From contig NZ_ADKM02000123.1 of assembly GCF_000178155.2 (NCBI RefSeq), positions 51,182 through 115,181 of the forward strand: DNA of 64,000 nt, given 5' to 3'. This DNA comes from Hominimerdicola alba 8. Its GTDB lineage: Bacteria > Bacillota > Clostridia > Oscillospirales > Ruminococcaceae. Position numbers and translations under genes: made by a program. Under the pieces are notes generated by a model. It saw only the letters and a list, made by a program, of their open reading frames with translations. It was not told the DNA's origin and searched no databases. Shown here in pieces: positions 42,875 to 52,453 of the stretch; within the stretch, counting starts at the first letter, position 1, and each line of letters begins with the position of its first letter.

Positions 42875-44374
42875 TCACTCTTCATCATACAGTCCCGTCT
42901 TCGCCATCGCATTTATCAGCCGCTCATAATTCAAGCCTTTTACGAGGTGGCAGCTGGAACGTTCTGCCGATGTGTACACCGAAAGGTTGCAGGTGCCGTT
43001 CATTCTCTGGAACGGATTGCGGGATATTTTTATCTTGCTTATGCGGTCGAGTCTGACAGCAGTACGGTGGAAACGGTAGAATTTGCAGTATGAAAGTACA
43101 CAGTGCCCGCCGCCGAAGCCTGCTGCCGTGTTGAAAGCCGCATTTGTCTTGACCAGCACCAGCCACACCAGCGGTATCATGGAGATGACCGAAAGATTTG
43201 TAAGTGCGCTTTTCCAGTCGGGTATGGTCTTTACCACCATCTCAAACTGCGGTATCACCTCACAAAGGACTTTATACAGCACACCCGGCAGCAGACAGAC
43301 CAACATCGGCAGCATCACAAAGCGCCGCAGGTCAGCCCAGCCTGTCCTGACATCGTACTCGACTTTCGGCACACCCGGCAAAAGTTGTTTTACAGAGTTT
43401 TCCGCCATAGCCGTTGTGGTTATGGGCACCAGCGCAGATAGTTCAAGGTGTCGCTTGCCGTAGCCTGTACAGTTTACCTGAACAGAGCATATCCCAAACA
43501 GCTTCATGAACATCGACTGCTGATAGTCGATGAAGTTTATCCTGTCGCGTACTATGACATGGCGGCGCTTTGTGCCTTTTCCGCTGCTTATCATCAGCAG
43601 GTCGGCGCAGCGGGTACAGCTGAACCCCCAGTGGCGCAGCAGGTTCGACAAAAAAGACACCAGCCAGCTGCCTGCCACCACCAGCGCGGCGACTATCAGA
43701 TATTTCGGTATATGGACTGTCAGCTTTTCAAGTTCGGTGTTTACCCTTGCGAGAAATTGTTCTTCTATCTCGCGTCCGACTATGCGGTAAGCCTGATAGA
43801 TGAAAGTAAGTGTCAGCAGCATGCCCGAAAGGGTCGATGAAAACAGCAGCGAGAAAATGAAAAGGCTCTTTTTGCGGGAAGTGTAGATATATTTAGGCTT
43901 GCTCCTGCACTTTGCCGTTGCCAGTTCATATATGCGGAAAGCCTGCTTCTGGCTGATATCCAGCCTGATGTCAGTATTTTGTATGCTTCTTGCATCGGTG
44001 TCGATATAGACGGTACACGCGCCGAGAAGTCTGAAAATATAGCCCTGACAAAGCGACATTGAAGACATCTCGCTGAAATAGACCTGTGTTTTCTCTATTC
44101 CGAAATAGCCTGTATGTGAGATGATGCTGTCCTCTTCTATTTCAAAGTAGACGAACACCCACCTCAGTATACCGTAGCCTATCATCACCGACAGCGAGAG
44201 GATATCGACCCAGTTGGTCTTTACCCAGTTCTGGAAATCAAAACGTGTAGCTATGAGATATTTCGCCAGCGGTATCAGCAGCAGCCAGATATAGCGGGCG
44301 ATATACATTATTATCTTGACAGGGTGCTGCCGCCGCTTGAAAAAGCCGCTGATGCCCTTGTATTCGTCTGTCAT
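42875..44374 (-). CDS. YdbT-like membrane protein with PH (bPH2) domains
   Basis: A 499-residue protein. Pairs of hydrophobic helices (near residues 20-70, 165-195 and 220-240, with another pair near 350-410) alternate with PH-like beta domains marked by DSIISHTGYFGIEKTQVYFSEMSS and later LRHWGFSCTRCADLLMISSGKGTK. This is the layout of Bacillus YdbT. The start overlaps the stop of the YdbS-like gene by 4 bp. YdbS/YdbT are linked to resistance to membrane-active peptides in Bacillus; that role here is inferred. Confidence 0.8.
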   Translation of the reverse strand: MTDEYKGISGFFKRRQHPVKIIMYIARYIWLLLIPLAKYLIATRFDFQNWVKTNWVDILSLSVMIGYGILRWVFVYFEIEEDSIISHTGYFGIEKTQVYFSEMSSMSLCQGYIFRLLGACTVYIDTDARSIQNTDIRLDISQKQAFRIYELATAKCRSKPKYIYTSRKKSLFIFSLLFSSTLSGMLLTLTFIYQAYRIVGREIEEQFLARVNTELEKLTVHIPKYLIVAALVVAGSWLVSFLSNLLRHWGFSCTRCADLLMISSGKGTKRRHVIVRDRINFIDYQQSMFMKLFGICSVQVNCTGYGKRHLELSALVPITTTAMAENSVKQLLPGVPKVEYDVRTGWADLRRFVMLPMLVCLLPGVLYKVLCEVIPQFEMVVKTIPDWKSALTNLSVISMIPLVWLVLVKTNAAFNTAAGFGGGHCVLSYCKFYRFHRTAVRLDRISKIKISRNPFQRMNGTCNLSVYTSAERSSCHLVKGLNYERLINAMAKTGLYDEE

Positions 44375-44844
44375 TCTATTCTCCTGCTTCTGATGGAATT
44401 GTTGACCAGTTCGGCTATCTCTTCTGCATCGCGTCGGCTGAGGAATGGTATCACCAGCCGCGCCCCCAGTGCATTGAGTATAATGAAGTTCATGCCTGTC
44501 AGCCTGCCCAGCGGCAGCAGTATAGAAGTCACCGACCTGACGGCAGATGTCAGCATGAACTGTTTTGAGGTCACGATAAGACCGCCCTTAGCGGTTATCT
44601 CTTTGTTTGTAACGGTGTACTGCGCCTTGTGGAAATAAAAAGGCAGCACCAGTACCGCGAACAGTGCCGCTATGACCCACAGGGGCAGCAGCACGTAATA
44701 ATCGGCAAAGCCGTGAAAATTCGGCACATACTTATCTATCAGCGCCAGCACAAGATTAAGTGCAAATCTTATAAGCAGCAGAATGGCAGCCAGCAGCACA
44801 TATATCAGCAGCAGCGGCTTTTTTGACAGCTTATATATTTTCAT
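44371..44844 (-). CDS. YdbS-like membrane protein with PH (bPH2) domain
   Basis: A 157-residue protein. Two N-terminal membrane helices are followed by one PH-like domain (YTVTNKEITAKGGLIVTSKQFML). It ends with a VNNSIRSRRIE tail and overlaps the YdbT-like gene by 4 bp, so the two should be made together. Confidence 0.8.
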   Translation of the reverse strand: MKIYKLSKKPLLLIYVLLAAILLLIRFALNLVLALIDKYVPNFHGFADYYVLLPLWVIAALFAVLVLPFYFHKAQYTVTNKEITAKGGLIVTSKQFMLTSAVRSVTSILLPLGRLTGMNFIILNALGARLVIPFLSRRDAEEIAELVNNSIRSRRIE

Positions 44845-45062
44845 ATCCTTTTCTCCTTAAGGTCGTTTACTATAAAATGCTATGTACATCATAGGAAAGT
44901 TATACATTATCAGTATAACACATTTTACTGTTGTTTACAAGTATCGGAGCGATCTTGAACAGATATGTAAAAAGATGGCGACGCAACAAATATCTTATAT
45001 GGTAATCCCACTGTAAAATTTTAACACATGAAAAATATCGCGGCGCAGAGGATATGCGGAGT

Positions 45063-45091
45063 TTGACAATTCGGGGCATCTTTGGTATAAT
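45063..45091 (+). promoter_or_regulatory. Promoter of the YdcF-type gene
   Basis: TTGACA (45063-45068) and TATAAT (45086-45091), perfect consensus with 17-bp spacing. Confidence 0.85.
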
Positions 45092-45134
45092 GGGGATAAC
45101 TTCAAAAAGATATGCAGGGGTGAGCAATAAAAAT

Positions 45135-46583
45135 ATGAAAGACCATACCAACAACAAACAACAGCGAAAACTCGGCATCGCCATGCTGGTCATCACTATA
45201 TTGTTCATAGTTTCAATGTTCGCGGGGACGATGGTCAGTATGGGGGAACTGGATATATACCTGCCCGATGGCATCAGCGCTGAGGGTTTCGTTCCCGAAA
45301 ACGGCATCGTAGAAATTTCTGCCGACACGTACAACAGCAGGCACATGATCGTCCATGCAAAAGGGCGCGGCAAGGAGTACCTGATAAATCAGAAGGCTGA
45401 GGAATGTCAGCCGAGTTTTGAGTATGTTAAAGTACTTCGCGGCGGCATGATAGTCAACGAGGCAAACGGCAACTATTCGGGCTATAAGAGCTCGGTAGTG
45501 ATGACGGCAGTATACGTGCTTATGATGGAGATACTGCTGGCAGTGTCTTTTGTGATACGGTGCAAAAACGACCTGTTTTCCTACACCACCATATATTTCG
45601 GGGGCGCTGTGCTGTTTATGGCGGGCGTGGCTGTCAGTCTGGCGGTCGTGACGCTAAAAATGATGTCAGACCCGATCACCTACACGATGGCGTATTTTTA
45701 CAGTCAGATAAAGGGCGCGGGCAGCACGTTCATGCTTTTCAGTCTGCCGCTGCTGCTGGTGTTCTCGCTGGCACTGCCGATAAGCAATATATCGCTGATA
45801 CGCCGCGAGGGTCTTAACTTTGTCAACGTGCTCGGGTTCATACTCAGCGGTCTGATATTACTCAGCTATCTGGTGGAGATATTCTATGTGGGCAGGAACA
45901 TTTCGGGCAGTGAAACTTATGTGCGCATCACAGGCGCGATAGACAGCACACTCACCACCTGTTTTGCTTATCTTGAAGACATGCTGATATCAGCGATGCT
46001 TTGTGGCATAATATCTGTGAAGAGGAAAGTCGCTTTCGACAAGACCCATGTGATGATACTGGGCTGTGCCATCTCAGATGACGGCACTCCTCTGCCGCTG
46101 CTGGCAGGGCGCGTTGACAGAGCGATAGAGTTCGCAAATGCGCAGAAAGCCGCCACAGGCAAGGGCATCAAATTCGTGCCTTCGGGCGGACAGGGGAGCG
46201 ACGAAGTCATATCGGAAGCTGAGTCGATGCGCCGCTACCTTATCTCAAAGGGCATAAGCGATGATGACATTATAGCTGAGGACAAGTCTGCCAACACCGA
46301 AGAAAACATGCGTTTCTCGCTGGAAAAGATACGGGCAGACTGCGAAGAGCCGAAGATAGTTTTCTCGACCTCCAACTACCATGTGCTGAGAAGCGGGATA
46401 ATCTCGAAGAACGAGGGTCTTGATGCTGACGGCGTGGGCAGTAAAACGCGCTGGTACTTCTGGCCGAACGCCGCAGTGCGTGAATTTGTGGGGCTGCTGG
46501 TCAGCAAGAAAAAGGAACACGCTTTCTGGGCAGTGTTCTTCATAGTGCTGTTTGCGGTGATAAACATGATAATGCCGATGTAA
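45135..46583 (+). CDS. YdcF/ElyC-type (DUF218) membrane protein
   Basis: A 482-residue protein. The start at 45135 lies downstream of AGGGGTGA and of the transcription start. The N-terminal half has about seven hydrophobic segments with one extracellular loop after the first. The C-terminal DUF218 domain has VMILGCAISDDGTPLPLLAGRV, FVPSGGQGSDE, EAESMRRYL, EDKSANTEENM and FSTSNYHVLR, all typical. Members act in envelope maintenance (ElyC, SanA); the exact reaction is unknown. Confidence 0.85.
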   Translation: MKDHTNNKQQRKLGIAMLVITILFIVSMFAGTMVSMGELDIYLPDGISAEGFVPENGIVEISADTYNSRHMIVHAKGRGKEYLINQKAEECQPSFEYVKVLRGGMIVNEANGNYSGYKSSVVMTAVYVLMMEILLAVSFVIRCKNDLFSYTTIYFGGAVLFMAGVAVSLAVVTLKMMSDPITYTMAYFYSQIKGAGSTFMLFSLPLLLVFSLALPISNISLIRREGLNFVNVLGFILSGLILLSYLVEIFYVGRNISGSETYVRITGAIDSTLTTCFAYLEDMLISAMLCGIISVKRKVAFDKTHVMILGCAISDDGTPLPLLAGRVDRAIEFANAQKAATGKGIKFVPSGGQGSDEVISEAESMRRYLISKGISDDDIIAEDKSANTEENMRFSLEKIRADCEEPKIVFSTSNYHVLRSGIISKNEGLDADGVGSKTRWYFWPNAAVREFVGLLVSKKKEHAFWAVFFIVLFAVINMIMPM

Positions 46584-46599
46584 CGGCAGTTTCACCCCA

Positions 46600-46636
46600 A
46601 AAAAACTGCCGCATTTTTTACATGCGGCAGTTTTTG
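46600..46636. terminator. Bidirectional terminator
   Basis: ACTGCCGCAT/ATGCGGCAGT stem flanked by A5 and T5. It serves the convergent genes on both sides. Confidence 0.9.
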
Positions 46637-46641
46637 TTAAC

Positions 46642-47670
46642 TTATTGCAGGGGGTTATCCGAGAACCTGAATGTCTTGTACTTGATGGTGTCGCCCAATT
46701 TCAGCGACGACCACTCGTCCTGAGAGTATTCTATCTTTTTCTCTTCGCCCTTTTTATCCTTTATTATAGCGTAGTACTTCTGAGTCCTCGCGCCCTCGCG
46801 CCTGTCGCCCAGCTGAGGTGACGGCACATTGTCGGGAAGCCCCGTTTCGCCCCAGAACGGTTTCTGGTCTTTTCCGCTCGTGGGCACTGAGGATATCTCT
46901 ACCCATTTATCTATATCGTAATAATATTTCGTCTTGTACACGGGAACTTGCCGATATACCGGTTCTTTGTAAGTTTCGTTCTCGTAGACCGTCTTGTAGC
47001 GCGGCACTTTTTTCTCTTCAAACTGACCGTTGCCCAAGTCCTTGTGTTTGGTTTCGTAACCGTCCTGCACCTTTTTGGCGACTTTTCTGGTCTTTGTTTC
47101 GTAGTGGTCAAGCACCTGATTGTAGTGGTGGATCTCTTCCTTGCTGTAATGCAGGTTCGCATTTGATGGGAGTGTCCAGTCGCTTTCATCGACATTTTTG
47201 TACTCTTCAACTGCTATACTGCGCTCCCACTCAAACCCCGCAACAGCCGCCGTCCTTGTTATGGGCATGAACAGCCATACTATAAAAGCTATCAGCGCCA
47301 GCACTATACCGAGCTTTTTCAGCCTTTTCACCGCTTTGCCCGTTTTTTTCTTCTTTGGCGGGACAGGCGGCGCTGCGGCTTCGGGCGGCAGTGCGCTGAA
47401 ATAATCTCTGTGCGCCTCTTCACGCGGCGAACCGCAGTTGCGGCAGAACTCGTCACGCGCATCATTCTGCGAGTCGCAGTATTCGCATATCCAGTTTGCC
47501 TGAGTATTTTTCTGACTTTCCTCAACGTACTCGCGCACATCGTTTTTCAGATAGAACTTAGTTCCGGGCAGAACGGGTGCGCCGCAGTTCGGACAGCTTT
47601 TGTTATCACCGCGTATACCTTTTGTATCGCAGTAGGGGCAGTCCCAGTAGCCCCATACATGGTCAGACAT
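46642..47670 (-). CDS. Zinc-ribbon membrane protein
   Basis: A 342-residue protein. The start at 47670 follows a GGTGAT site. Two zinc ribbons lead: CPYC..CPNCGAP and CEYC..CRNCGSP, the latter like a RanBP2-type finger. A Pro/Lys-rich stretch, one membrane helix (LGIVLALIAFIVWLFMPI) and a ~200-residue outer domain with Tyr/Val/Pro/Lys repeats (KVPRYKTVYENETYKEPVYRQ) follow. The function is unknown. Confidence 0.75.
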   Translation of the reverse strand: MSDHVWGYWDCPYCDTKGIRGDNKSCPNCGAPVLPGTKFYLKNDVREYVEESQKNTQANWICEYCDSQNDARDEFCRNCGSPREEAHRDYFSALPPEAAAPPVPPKKKKTGKAVKRLKKLGIVLALIAFIVWLFMPITRTAAVAGFEWERSIAVEEYKNVDESDWTLPSNANLHYSKEEIHHYNQVLDHYETKTRKVAKKVQDGYETKHKDLGNGQFEEKKVPRYKTVYENETYKEPVYRQVPVYKTKYYYDIDKWVEISSVPTSGKDQKPFWGETGLPDNVPSPQLGDRREGARTQKYYAIIKDKKGEEKKIEYSQDEWSSLKLGDTIKYKTFRFSDNPLQ

Positions 47671-47820
47671 TATATCACCTCTCTGAAAAATAACATATAT
47701 TGCCTTTAGAAGTATAGCATATGAGCGCGGAAATGTCAATGTTCAAACGAACATCGCCCCGCCGCAGTAACGCGCTTACAGACGAATTTTCACTAAACCT
47801 GCCATGATATGCCGCAAGTA

Positions 47821-47854
47821 AAAAACTGCACCCCGCGCAGGAGTGCAGTTTTTT
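47821..47854. terminator. Terminator of the mannanase gene
   Basis: ACTGCAC/GTGCAGT stem with flanking A and T runs. It works in both directions, including for the minus-strand gene. Confidence 0.8.
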
Positions 47855-47886
47855 CTTATAGAAAGGAGAATTATAGGAGAAAATTT

Positions 47887-49638
47887 TTACTTAACGGTAA
47901 CTTTGAAAGCCCTCGCGGCGGCGTTGGTGGTATCGGGCTTGCCGTTTATAACAGCGCACACGACCACATCATAGCTGCTGCCTGCTCTCAGCTTGGGCGA
48001 GGTGAAAGTGGTAGAGTCGGTGTAAGCCTGTATCTTCCACCTGCCTGCCAGTTTTACAGCTATGCAGTACTTCTCAGCGCCCCTTACAGGCGACCAGTTC
48101 AGCCTGAACTGGTGGAACTGTGTGTTATATACTATAGAATTGATAGTGGGGTATTCAGCTGACGGTGTGACAGTCACAGCGTTTGAGAGGTCATACACCC
48201 AGCTTCCGTTTACCTTTGCTATGACAGCCATTCTGTAGCTTGTACCTGCTTTGAGGCCATTGACTGTGTAGGAATTGCCGCTTACCTCGCTGAGTATCTG
48301 CCATCTGCCGCTGACATAGCCGCATACGCCGTACTTTTCAGCGCCTTCTACAGATGTCCACTCCAGTTCTACACAGCCGATGCGCGGTATGTAGGAAACT
48401 GTAGGTGCGGCAGGCAATTTGTTCAGGGTGACTTCCTTTTTATCGGTGTAGGTCTTGCCGTCAAACTCAGCAGTCGCAGTGTAGACGGTCTTGCCGTCAG
48501 CATAAGCGGTCGGCTGAGTGGTCTGAGAGGTCACATTTGCATTTACTGTTTTCACATCGCCGCAGCTGCATGTGAAAGATACCGATGCAGAAGAAGTTCC
48601 GTTCCAGTTCCAGACAGGTTCGCTGTAGCTGTGGCTGTGGCTCTGTTCGTATACCGAGCAGGTCTTTGAAGTCGCCTTTATGCCGCAGCTGCCGTTGATG
48701 AGTGCGTTGCCCCACTCGGTAAGCGAAGTGCCTGCGAAGTCGTATGCGATATCGAGGTAACTCAGGTCAGAACTGTTGCCTTTCCATGACCAGCCCAGAT
48801 AGCCCACATTCTTTTCGGTGCAGTAACTCATTATAGTAGCTTCATCAACATCGCCGCTTGTGTGCTGACCTCCGAATTCACCGATGACAACAGGCACATC
48901 TATGCTGAGTGCGTTGTCGATGTTGGTCTTAACGGTGTAAGCATCGCCGCCCGCATACTCATACATATGTATCGAAAAAACAGTGTTGCGGTCGCTGTCA
49001 GCTTCAAATACCGACCTGCCGTATTCCTTGATGCAGGCAGGATACTGACCCCAGCCTGCGCAGTCTACCATTATCATGTTGTCGATGTCGGCATCTCTCA
49101 GCTTCTTTATGGCAGACTTGTTGCCCTCAGCCCACGAATAGCCGTTCCATGTGCCGTACCACTCGTTGGCGATGTTCAGTATAACATACTCTTCGTTGTC
49201 CTGAAGCACACTCTTGTTCTCTATCCAGTAGTTTACCGCGTTGTCGAGGTCGTAGGTGTTGTCGCTGCCTGTGGCATCGTGTACTTCCAGCACGCATATC
49301 AGCTTGTTCTGCTTGCACATATTGACGATGTTCTCAAGGTCGCTCTTCGAGGTCTTCGACCATCTCTGACCGTCAGCAACCACCACTCTTACAGTGTTAG
49401 CGCCGTTGTTTTTAGCGCCCTTTATGGAAGTTTCGGTGTCGTTCTGATACCATGCGTGTGCGATGTTTACGCCCCTCATGACAAAGTTGTTGCCGTTGGC
49501 ATCCTTGATGTCAGTACCGCTTACATAGAAACCGTTGTGTGCGGCGCTGACATTTATGACGCCGCAAAGTGTGCTCAGCGTGCCGACGGTTATAAAAGCC
49601 GCCGCGATGCGTGAGCAGATGCTCATGCTTTTTTTCAT
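47887..49638 (-). CDS. Secreted GH5 beta-mannanase (GH5_8-like) with two C-terminal modules
   Basis: A 583-residue protein. A signal peptide (~30 residues) is followed by a GH5 catalytic domain resembling bacterial mannanases of subfamily 8. It opens GFYVSGTDIKDANGNNFVMRGVN, the acid/base Glu is in NIANEWYGTW (about 156), and the nucleophile Glu is in VVIGEFGG (about 250). A Cys-rich beta module and two ~90-residue fibronectin-III-like modules follow; the last (YPTINSIVYN...RAFKVTVK) belongs to the set shared with the proteins at 52844, 59046 and 62253. It would cut mannan outside the cell. The subfamily call is from memory of the fold motifs. Confidence 0.85.
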   Translation of the reverse strand: MKKSMSICSRIAAAFITVGTLSTLCGVINVSAAHNGFYVSGTDIKDANGNNFVMRGVNIAHAWYQNDTETSIKGAKNNGANTVRVVVADGQRWSKTSKSDLENIVNMCKQNKLICVLEVHDATGSDNTYDLDNAVNYWIENKSVLQDNEEYVILNIANEWYGTWNGYSWAEGNKSAIKKLRDADIDNMIMVDCAGWGQYPACIKEYGRSVFEADSDRNTVFSIHMYEYAGGDAYTVKTNIDNALSIDVPVVIGEFGGQHTSGDVDEATIMSYCTEKNVGYLGWSWKGNSSDLSYLDIAYDFAGTSLTEWGNALINGSCGIKATSKTCSVYEQSHSHSYSEPVWNWNGTSSASVSFTCSCGDVKTVNANVTSQTTQPTAYADGKTVYTATAEFDGKTYTDKKEVTLNKLPAAPTVSYIPRIGCVELEWTSVEGAEKYGVCGYVSGRWQILSEVSGNSYTVNGLKAGTSYRMAVIAKVNGSWVYDLSNAVTVTPSAEYPTINSIVYNTQFHQFRLNWSPVRGAEKYCIAVKLAGRWKIQAYTDSTTFTSPKLRAGSSYDVVVCAVINGKPDTTNAAARAFKVTVK

Positions 49639-49674
49639 AATATATCCCTGTCCTTTCATGTTTAACCTTTACCC

Positions 49675-49725
49675 AATGAAAATTTTCATTAAAATTAGTA
49701 TAGCATAAGATTAAATTTAAGTCAA
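49675..49725 (-). promoter_or_regulatory. Promoter and palindromic site of the mannanase gene
   Basis: Minus strand TTGACT (49725-49720) and TATACT (49702-49697), 17-bp spacing. The perfect 16-bp palindrome AATGAAAATTTTCATT (49675-49690) covers the expected transcription start, so it is a candidate operator. Confidence 0.7.
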
Positions 49726-49833
49726 TATACGAATTAAAATGTAATCGACTCCAGTCAATATCTTTGTAGATTTACACAATTTCGGGTGTACCGTATAGTG
49801 TACAATACCCGATTTTTCACTGTTTCCCACCAC

Positions 49834-49867
49834 AAAACACCGTCTGCACAGGTGTGCTGACGGTGTT
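49834..49867 (-). terminator. Terminator of the 49917 gene
   Basis: AACACCGTC/GACGGTGTT stem with TTTT on the minus strand. Confidence 0.7.
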
Positions 49868-49916
49868 GGGCTTATACTATATAATGATGGCATCACAAAG
49901 GATATATGATGCCGCC

Positions 49917-50282
49917 TTACGCGAATATCTCTATAATATCGATGTTTCCGTTTTCATCGGTGAGTTCGATGGTGTCATCGCTAAGTTGGCGCACCTTTTC
50001 TATATAATGGGTGTGATCGGCTGACCTGCCCCCTTCGTACCATCGGGCAGTTTCATTCCCGTAGGTGTATGGTTCAAACGGCGGGCGCAATAAGTAGACT
50101 ATATATCCACAGCCCACCGTAACACAGAAGCGCTCATTTTTGTCTATAAGAGCATCGGAGGGGTCGCCGTAATGGTCACCGACAGTGGTGATGCACCTGC
50201 CGTCAGCCTTTGAATAAAGTTCGGCACGCTCATAGCAAGCCTTTATATAGTAATTTTCGCTCTCGGCTAAGATTTTTTCAAT
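49917..50282 (-). CDS. Hypothetical protein with uncertain start
   Basis: The open frame extends to 50378, but a strong promoter (-10 at 50355-50350) lies inside it, so the ATGs at 50378 and 50348 would be outside the mRNA. An AAGGAGTG site (50303-50296) is followed 13 nt later by an in-frame ATT at 50282, giving about 122 residues. The product contains DGRCITTVGDHYGDPSDALID and an acidic C-terminus. No family is recognised. Confidence 0.5.
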   Translation of the reverse strand: MEKILAESENYYIKACYERAELYSKADGRCITTVGDHYGDPSDALIDKNERFCVTVGCGYIVYLLRPPFEPYTYGNETARWYEGGRSADHTHYIEKVRQLSDDTIELTDENGNIDIIEIFA

Positions 50283-50349
50283 TGCCGTTTTAAAGCACTC
50301 CTTTCGGTTCGGGAAGTAACAACATACAGCCCGAATGATCTTATACATT

Positions 50350-50378
50350 ATTATAACATGTTTTTTATGAACGGTCAA
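50350..50378 (-). promoter_or_regulatory. Promoter of the 49917 gene
   Basis: Minus strand TTGACC (50378-50373) and TATAAT (50355-50350), 17-bp spacing. Confidence 0.7.
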
Positions 50379-50403
50379 TCGCCGCAGGTCATGAACGAAC
50401 GCT

Positions 50404-50506
50404 TATAGCAATCCAACTTTTTAAATTCACAAAATCCAGTCGCAAAAGCTGGGATTTATGGGTTTTGTGACTGGATTTTGTCTGAATTTTAAGGCGGATC
50501 GCTATA
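50404..50506. repeat. TATAGCAATCC-ended MITE-like element, copy 1
   Basis: 103 bp with inverted ends TATAGCAATCC / GGATCGCTATA and an inner inverted pair built on AAAATCCAGTC. It is the reverse complement of the copy at 62112-62201. No coding capacity. Confidence 0.75.
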
Positions 50507-50643
50507 GGTCTGCCGACTCACTGTTCTTCCACCCGAAACGGCGGCGGCAAGGTTGCGAAATAGCATAATTTCAACATTATTTTTTGTTTATATAAACCAA
50601 AAATAGCCAACACGCCGATTTTTTCTTCTTTGCCGAAAAGTGC

Positions 50644-50672
50644 TTGAAATACATATATTTTAGTAGTATAAT
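50644..50672 (+). promoter_or_regulatory. Promoter of the SulP transporter
   Basis: TTGAAA (50644-50649) and TATAAT (50667-50672), 17-bp spacing. Apart from the MITE-like element, nothing else is seen in 50379-50643. Confidence 0.75.
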
Positions 50673-50716
50673 AGAGAACGTTGTCTTTAAAATTTCAAGA
50701 AAAAGGGGTAATGATA

Positions 50717-52402
50717 ATGTCATCTCAGGCACAAAAGCCTACCGAACAGAAACTCAAACCAAAACTGTTCTCAGTCATGAAGAACTACTCAAAAGCGCAG
50801 TTCTTCAAAGATGTTACCGCAGGTATCATCGTTGCCATAATCGCACTTCCGCTTTCGATAGCGCTGGCGCTGGCATCGGGCGTGGGACCCGAACAGGGGC
50901 TTTACACCGCCATAGTCGCAGGATTTATCGTTTCACTTCTGGGCGGCAGCCGCGTGCAGATAGCAGGACCTACTGCCGCTTTCGCCACGATAGTTGCGGG
51001 TATAGTCGCCACACAGGGCATGGAGGGTCTGGTCATATCTACCATAATGGCAGGCGCTATCATGGTGGTCATGGGCTTGTGCCGTTTCGGTGCGCTGATA
51101 AAGTATATACCCGGCACTATCACAAGCGGTTTCACTTTCGGCATCGCGGTGACGATACTGATAGGTCAGATAAAGGATTTCTTCGGGCTGACTTTCAAGA
51201 ACTCCCCTGTCGAAACTGTTGACAAGGTAAAGGAGATAGTCCTCTGCTTCGGCACACTCAACCCGCAGGCACTTCTGGTTGGTGCAGTGTCGCTGGCTAT
51301 ACTTATCTTCTGGCCTAAGAAGCTGGAGAAGATACCCGCTTCGCTGATAGCCGTCGTAGTCGGTTCGGTGATGGTGGGCGTGCTGGATATGAAAGTCAAC
51401 ACCATCGGCAAACTTTATCAGGTGTCTAAGGATCTGCCTCCTTTCACTGTGCCGCACTTCACTTTTGCAAAGGTAAGGGCATTGCTGCCGAACGCCTTCA
51501 CCATCGCGATACTTGCCGCTGTCGAATCACTGCTCTCCTGCGTGGTATCTGACGGTATGATAGGTTCAAAGCACCGCTCCAATATGGAACTGGTAGCACA
51601 GGGCGCGGCAAACATCGGCTCGGCACTGTTCGGCGGCATACCCGCAACAGGCGCGATAGCACGTACCGCCGCAAATGTCAAAAACGGCGGACGCACACCA
51701 ATTTCAGGCATGGTGCATTCTGTCGTTGTGCTGATAATACTCTGCCTGCTGATGGACAAGGCATCGCTGATACCCATGCCCACCATCGCGGCGATACTCT
51801 TCGTGGTCGCATATAATATGTGCGGCTGGCGCAATATCCGCAATACCATTAAGACCGCTCCCAAGAGCGATATCGCTGTGCTTTTCGTCACACTGATATT
51901 CACTGTCGTTTTCGACCTTGTAGTTGCGATAGGTGTCGGCATGGTGATGGCGTCACTGCTGTTCATGAAGCGCATGGCTGATGTTACCGAAGCACATGCG
52001 TGGATAGACATCGACGACGAGGACACCGACCACGACAATATACTGCTGAAAAAGATACCGAAGAACACAAGGGTGTTCGAGATAAACGGACCCATGTTCT
52101 TTGCGGCATCTGACAAATACAGCTATATGCTCTCCGATGAGAACATCGATGTTCTCTGTATACGCATGAGAAACGTCCCCGCCATAGATGCGGCAGGCGT
52201 TGAAGCACTGATGGGCATAGTAAAGCGCTGTGAGAAGAACGATGTAAAGGTCATATTCTCACATGTGAACGAACAGCCCATGCACGCTATGGAAAAAGCG
52301 GGCTTCATCGAACATGTCGGCAAAGAGAATTTCTGCGACCATATAGACACCGCACTTCTCCGCGCCGAGGAGATAGAAAACGCTGTCAGCGCTGCAAGAT
52401 AA
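50717..52402 (+). CDS. SulP family anion transporter with STAS domain
   Basis: A 561-residue protein. ATG 50717 is 8 nt after AGGGG. The SulP signature is present: ALPLSIALALASGVGPEQGLY, then GGSRVQIAGPTAAFATIVAGIV, and 10 or more membrane helices. The cytoplasmic STAS domain (about 440-550) has VFEINGPMFFAA and the IDAAGVEALMGIVKRC loop. It moves sulfate, bicarbonate or a similar anion; the substrate cannot be set from sequence. Confidence 0.92.
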   Translation: MSSQAQKPTEQKLKPKLFSVMKNYSKAQFFKDVTAGIIVAIIALPLSIALALASGVGPEQGLYTAIVAGFIVSLLGGSRVQIAGPTAAFATIVAGIVATQGMEGLVISTIMAGAIMVVMGLCRFGALIKYIPGTITSGFTFGIAVTILIGQIKDFFGLTFKNSPVETVDKVKEIVLCFGTLNPQALLVGAVSLAILIFWPKKLEKIPASLIAVVVGSVMVGVLDMKVNTIGKLYQVSKDLPPFTVPHFTFAKVRALLPNAFTIAILAAVESLLSCVVSDGMIGSKHRSNMELVAQGAANIGSALFGGIPATGAIARTAANVKNGGRTPISGMVHSVVVLIILCLLMDKASLIPMPTIAAILFVVAYNMCGWRNIRNTIKTAPKSDIAVLFVTLIFTVVFDLVVAIGVGMVMASLLFMKRMADVTEAHAWIDIDDEDTDHDNILLKKIPKNTRVFEINGPMFFAASDKYSYMLSDENIDVLCIRMRNVPAIDAAGVEALMGIVKRCEKNDVKVIFSHVNEQPMHAMEKAGFIEHVGKENFCDHIDTALLRAEEIENAVSAAR

Positions 52403-52408
52403 AAAACA

Positions 52409-52453
52409 AAAACAGAGTTGCCGTAAACATTTAAACGGTAACTCTGTTTTTTT
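52409..52453 (+). terminator. Terminator of the SulP gene
   Basis: AAAACAGAGTT and inner CCGT pair with ACGG and AACTCTGTTTT, then further T residues. Confidence 0.9.

Noticed and set aside
44900..45373. Minus-strand 157-codon frame
   Set aside because: It covers the consensus promoter and first codons of the YdcF-type gene and lacks a ribosome site.
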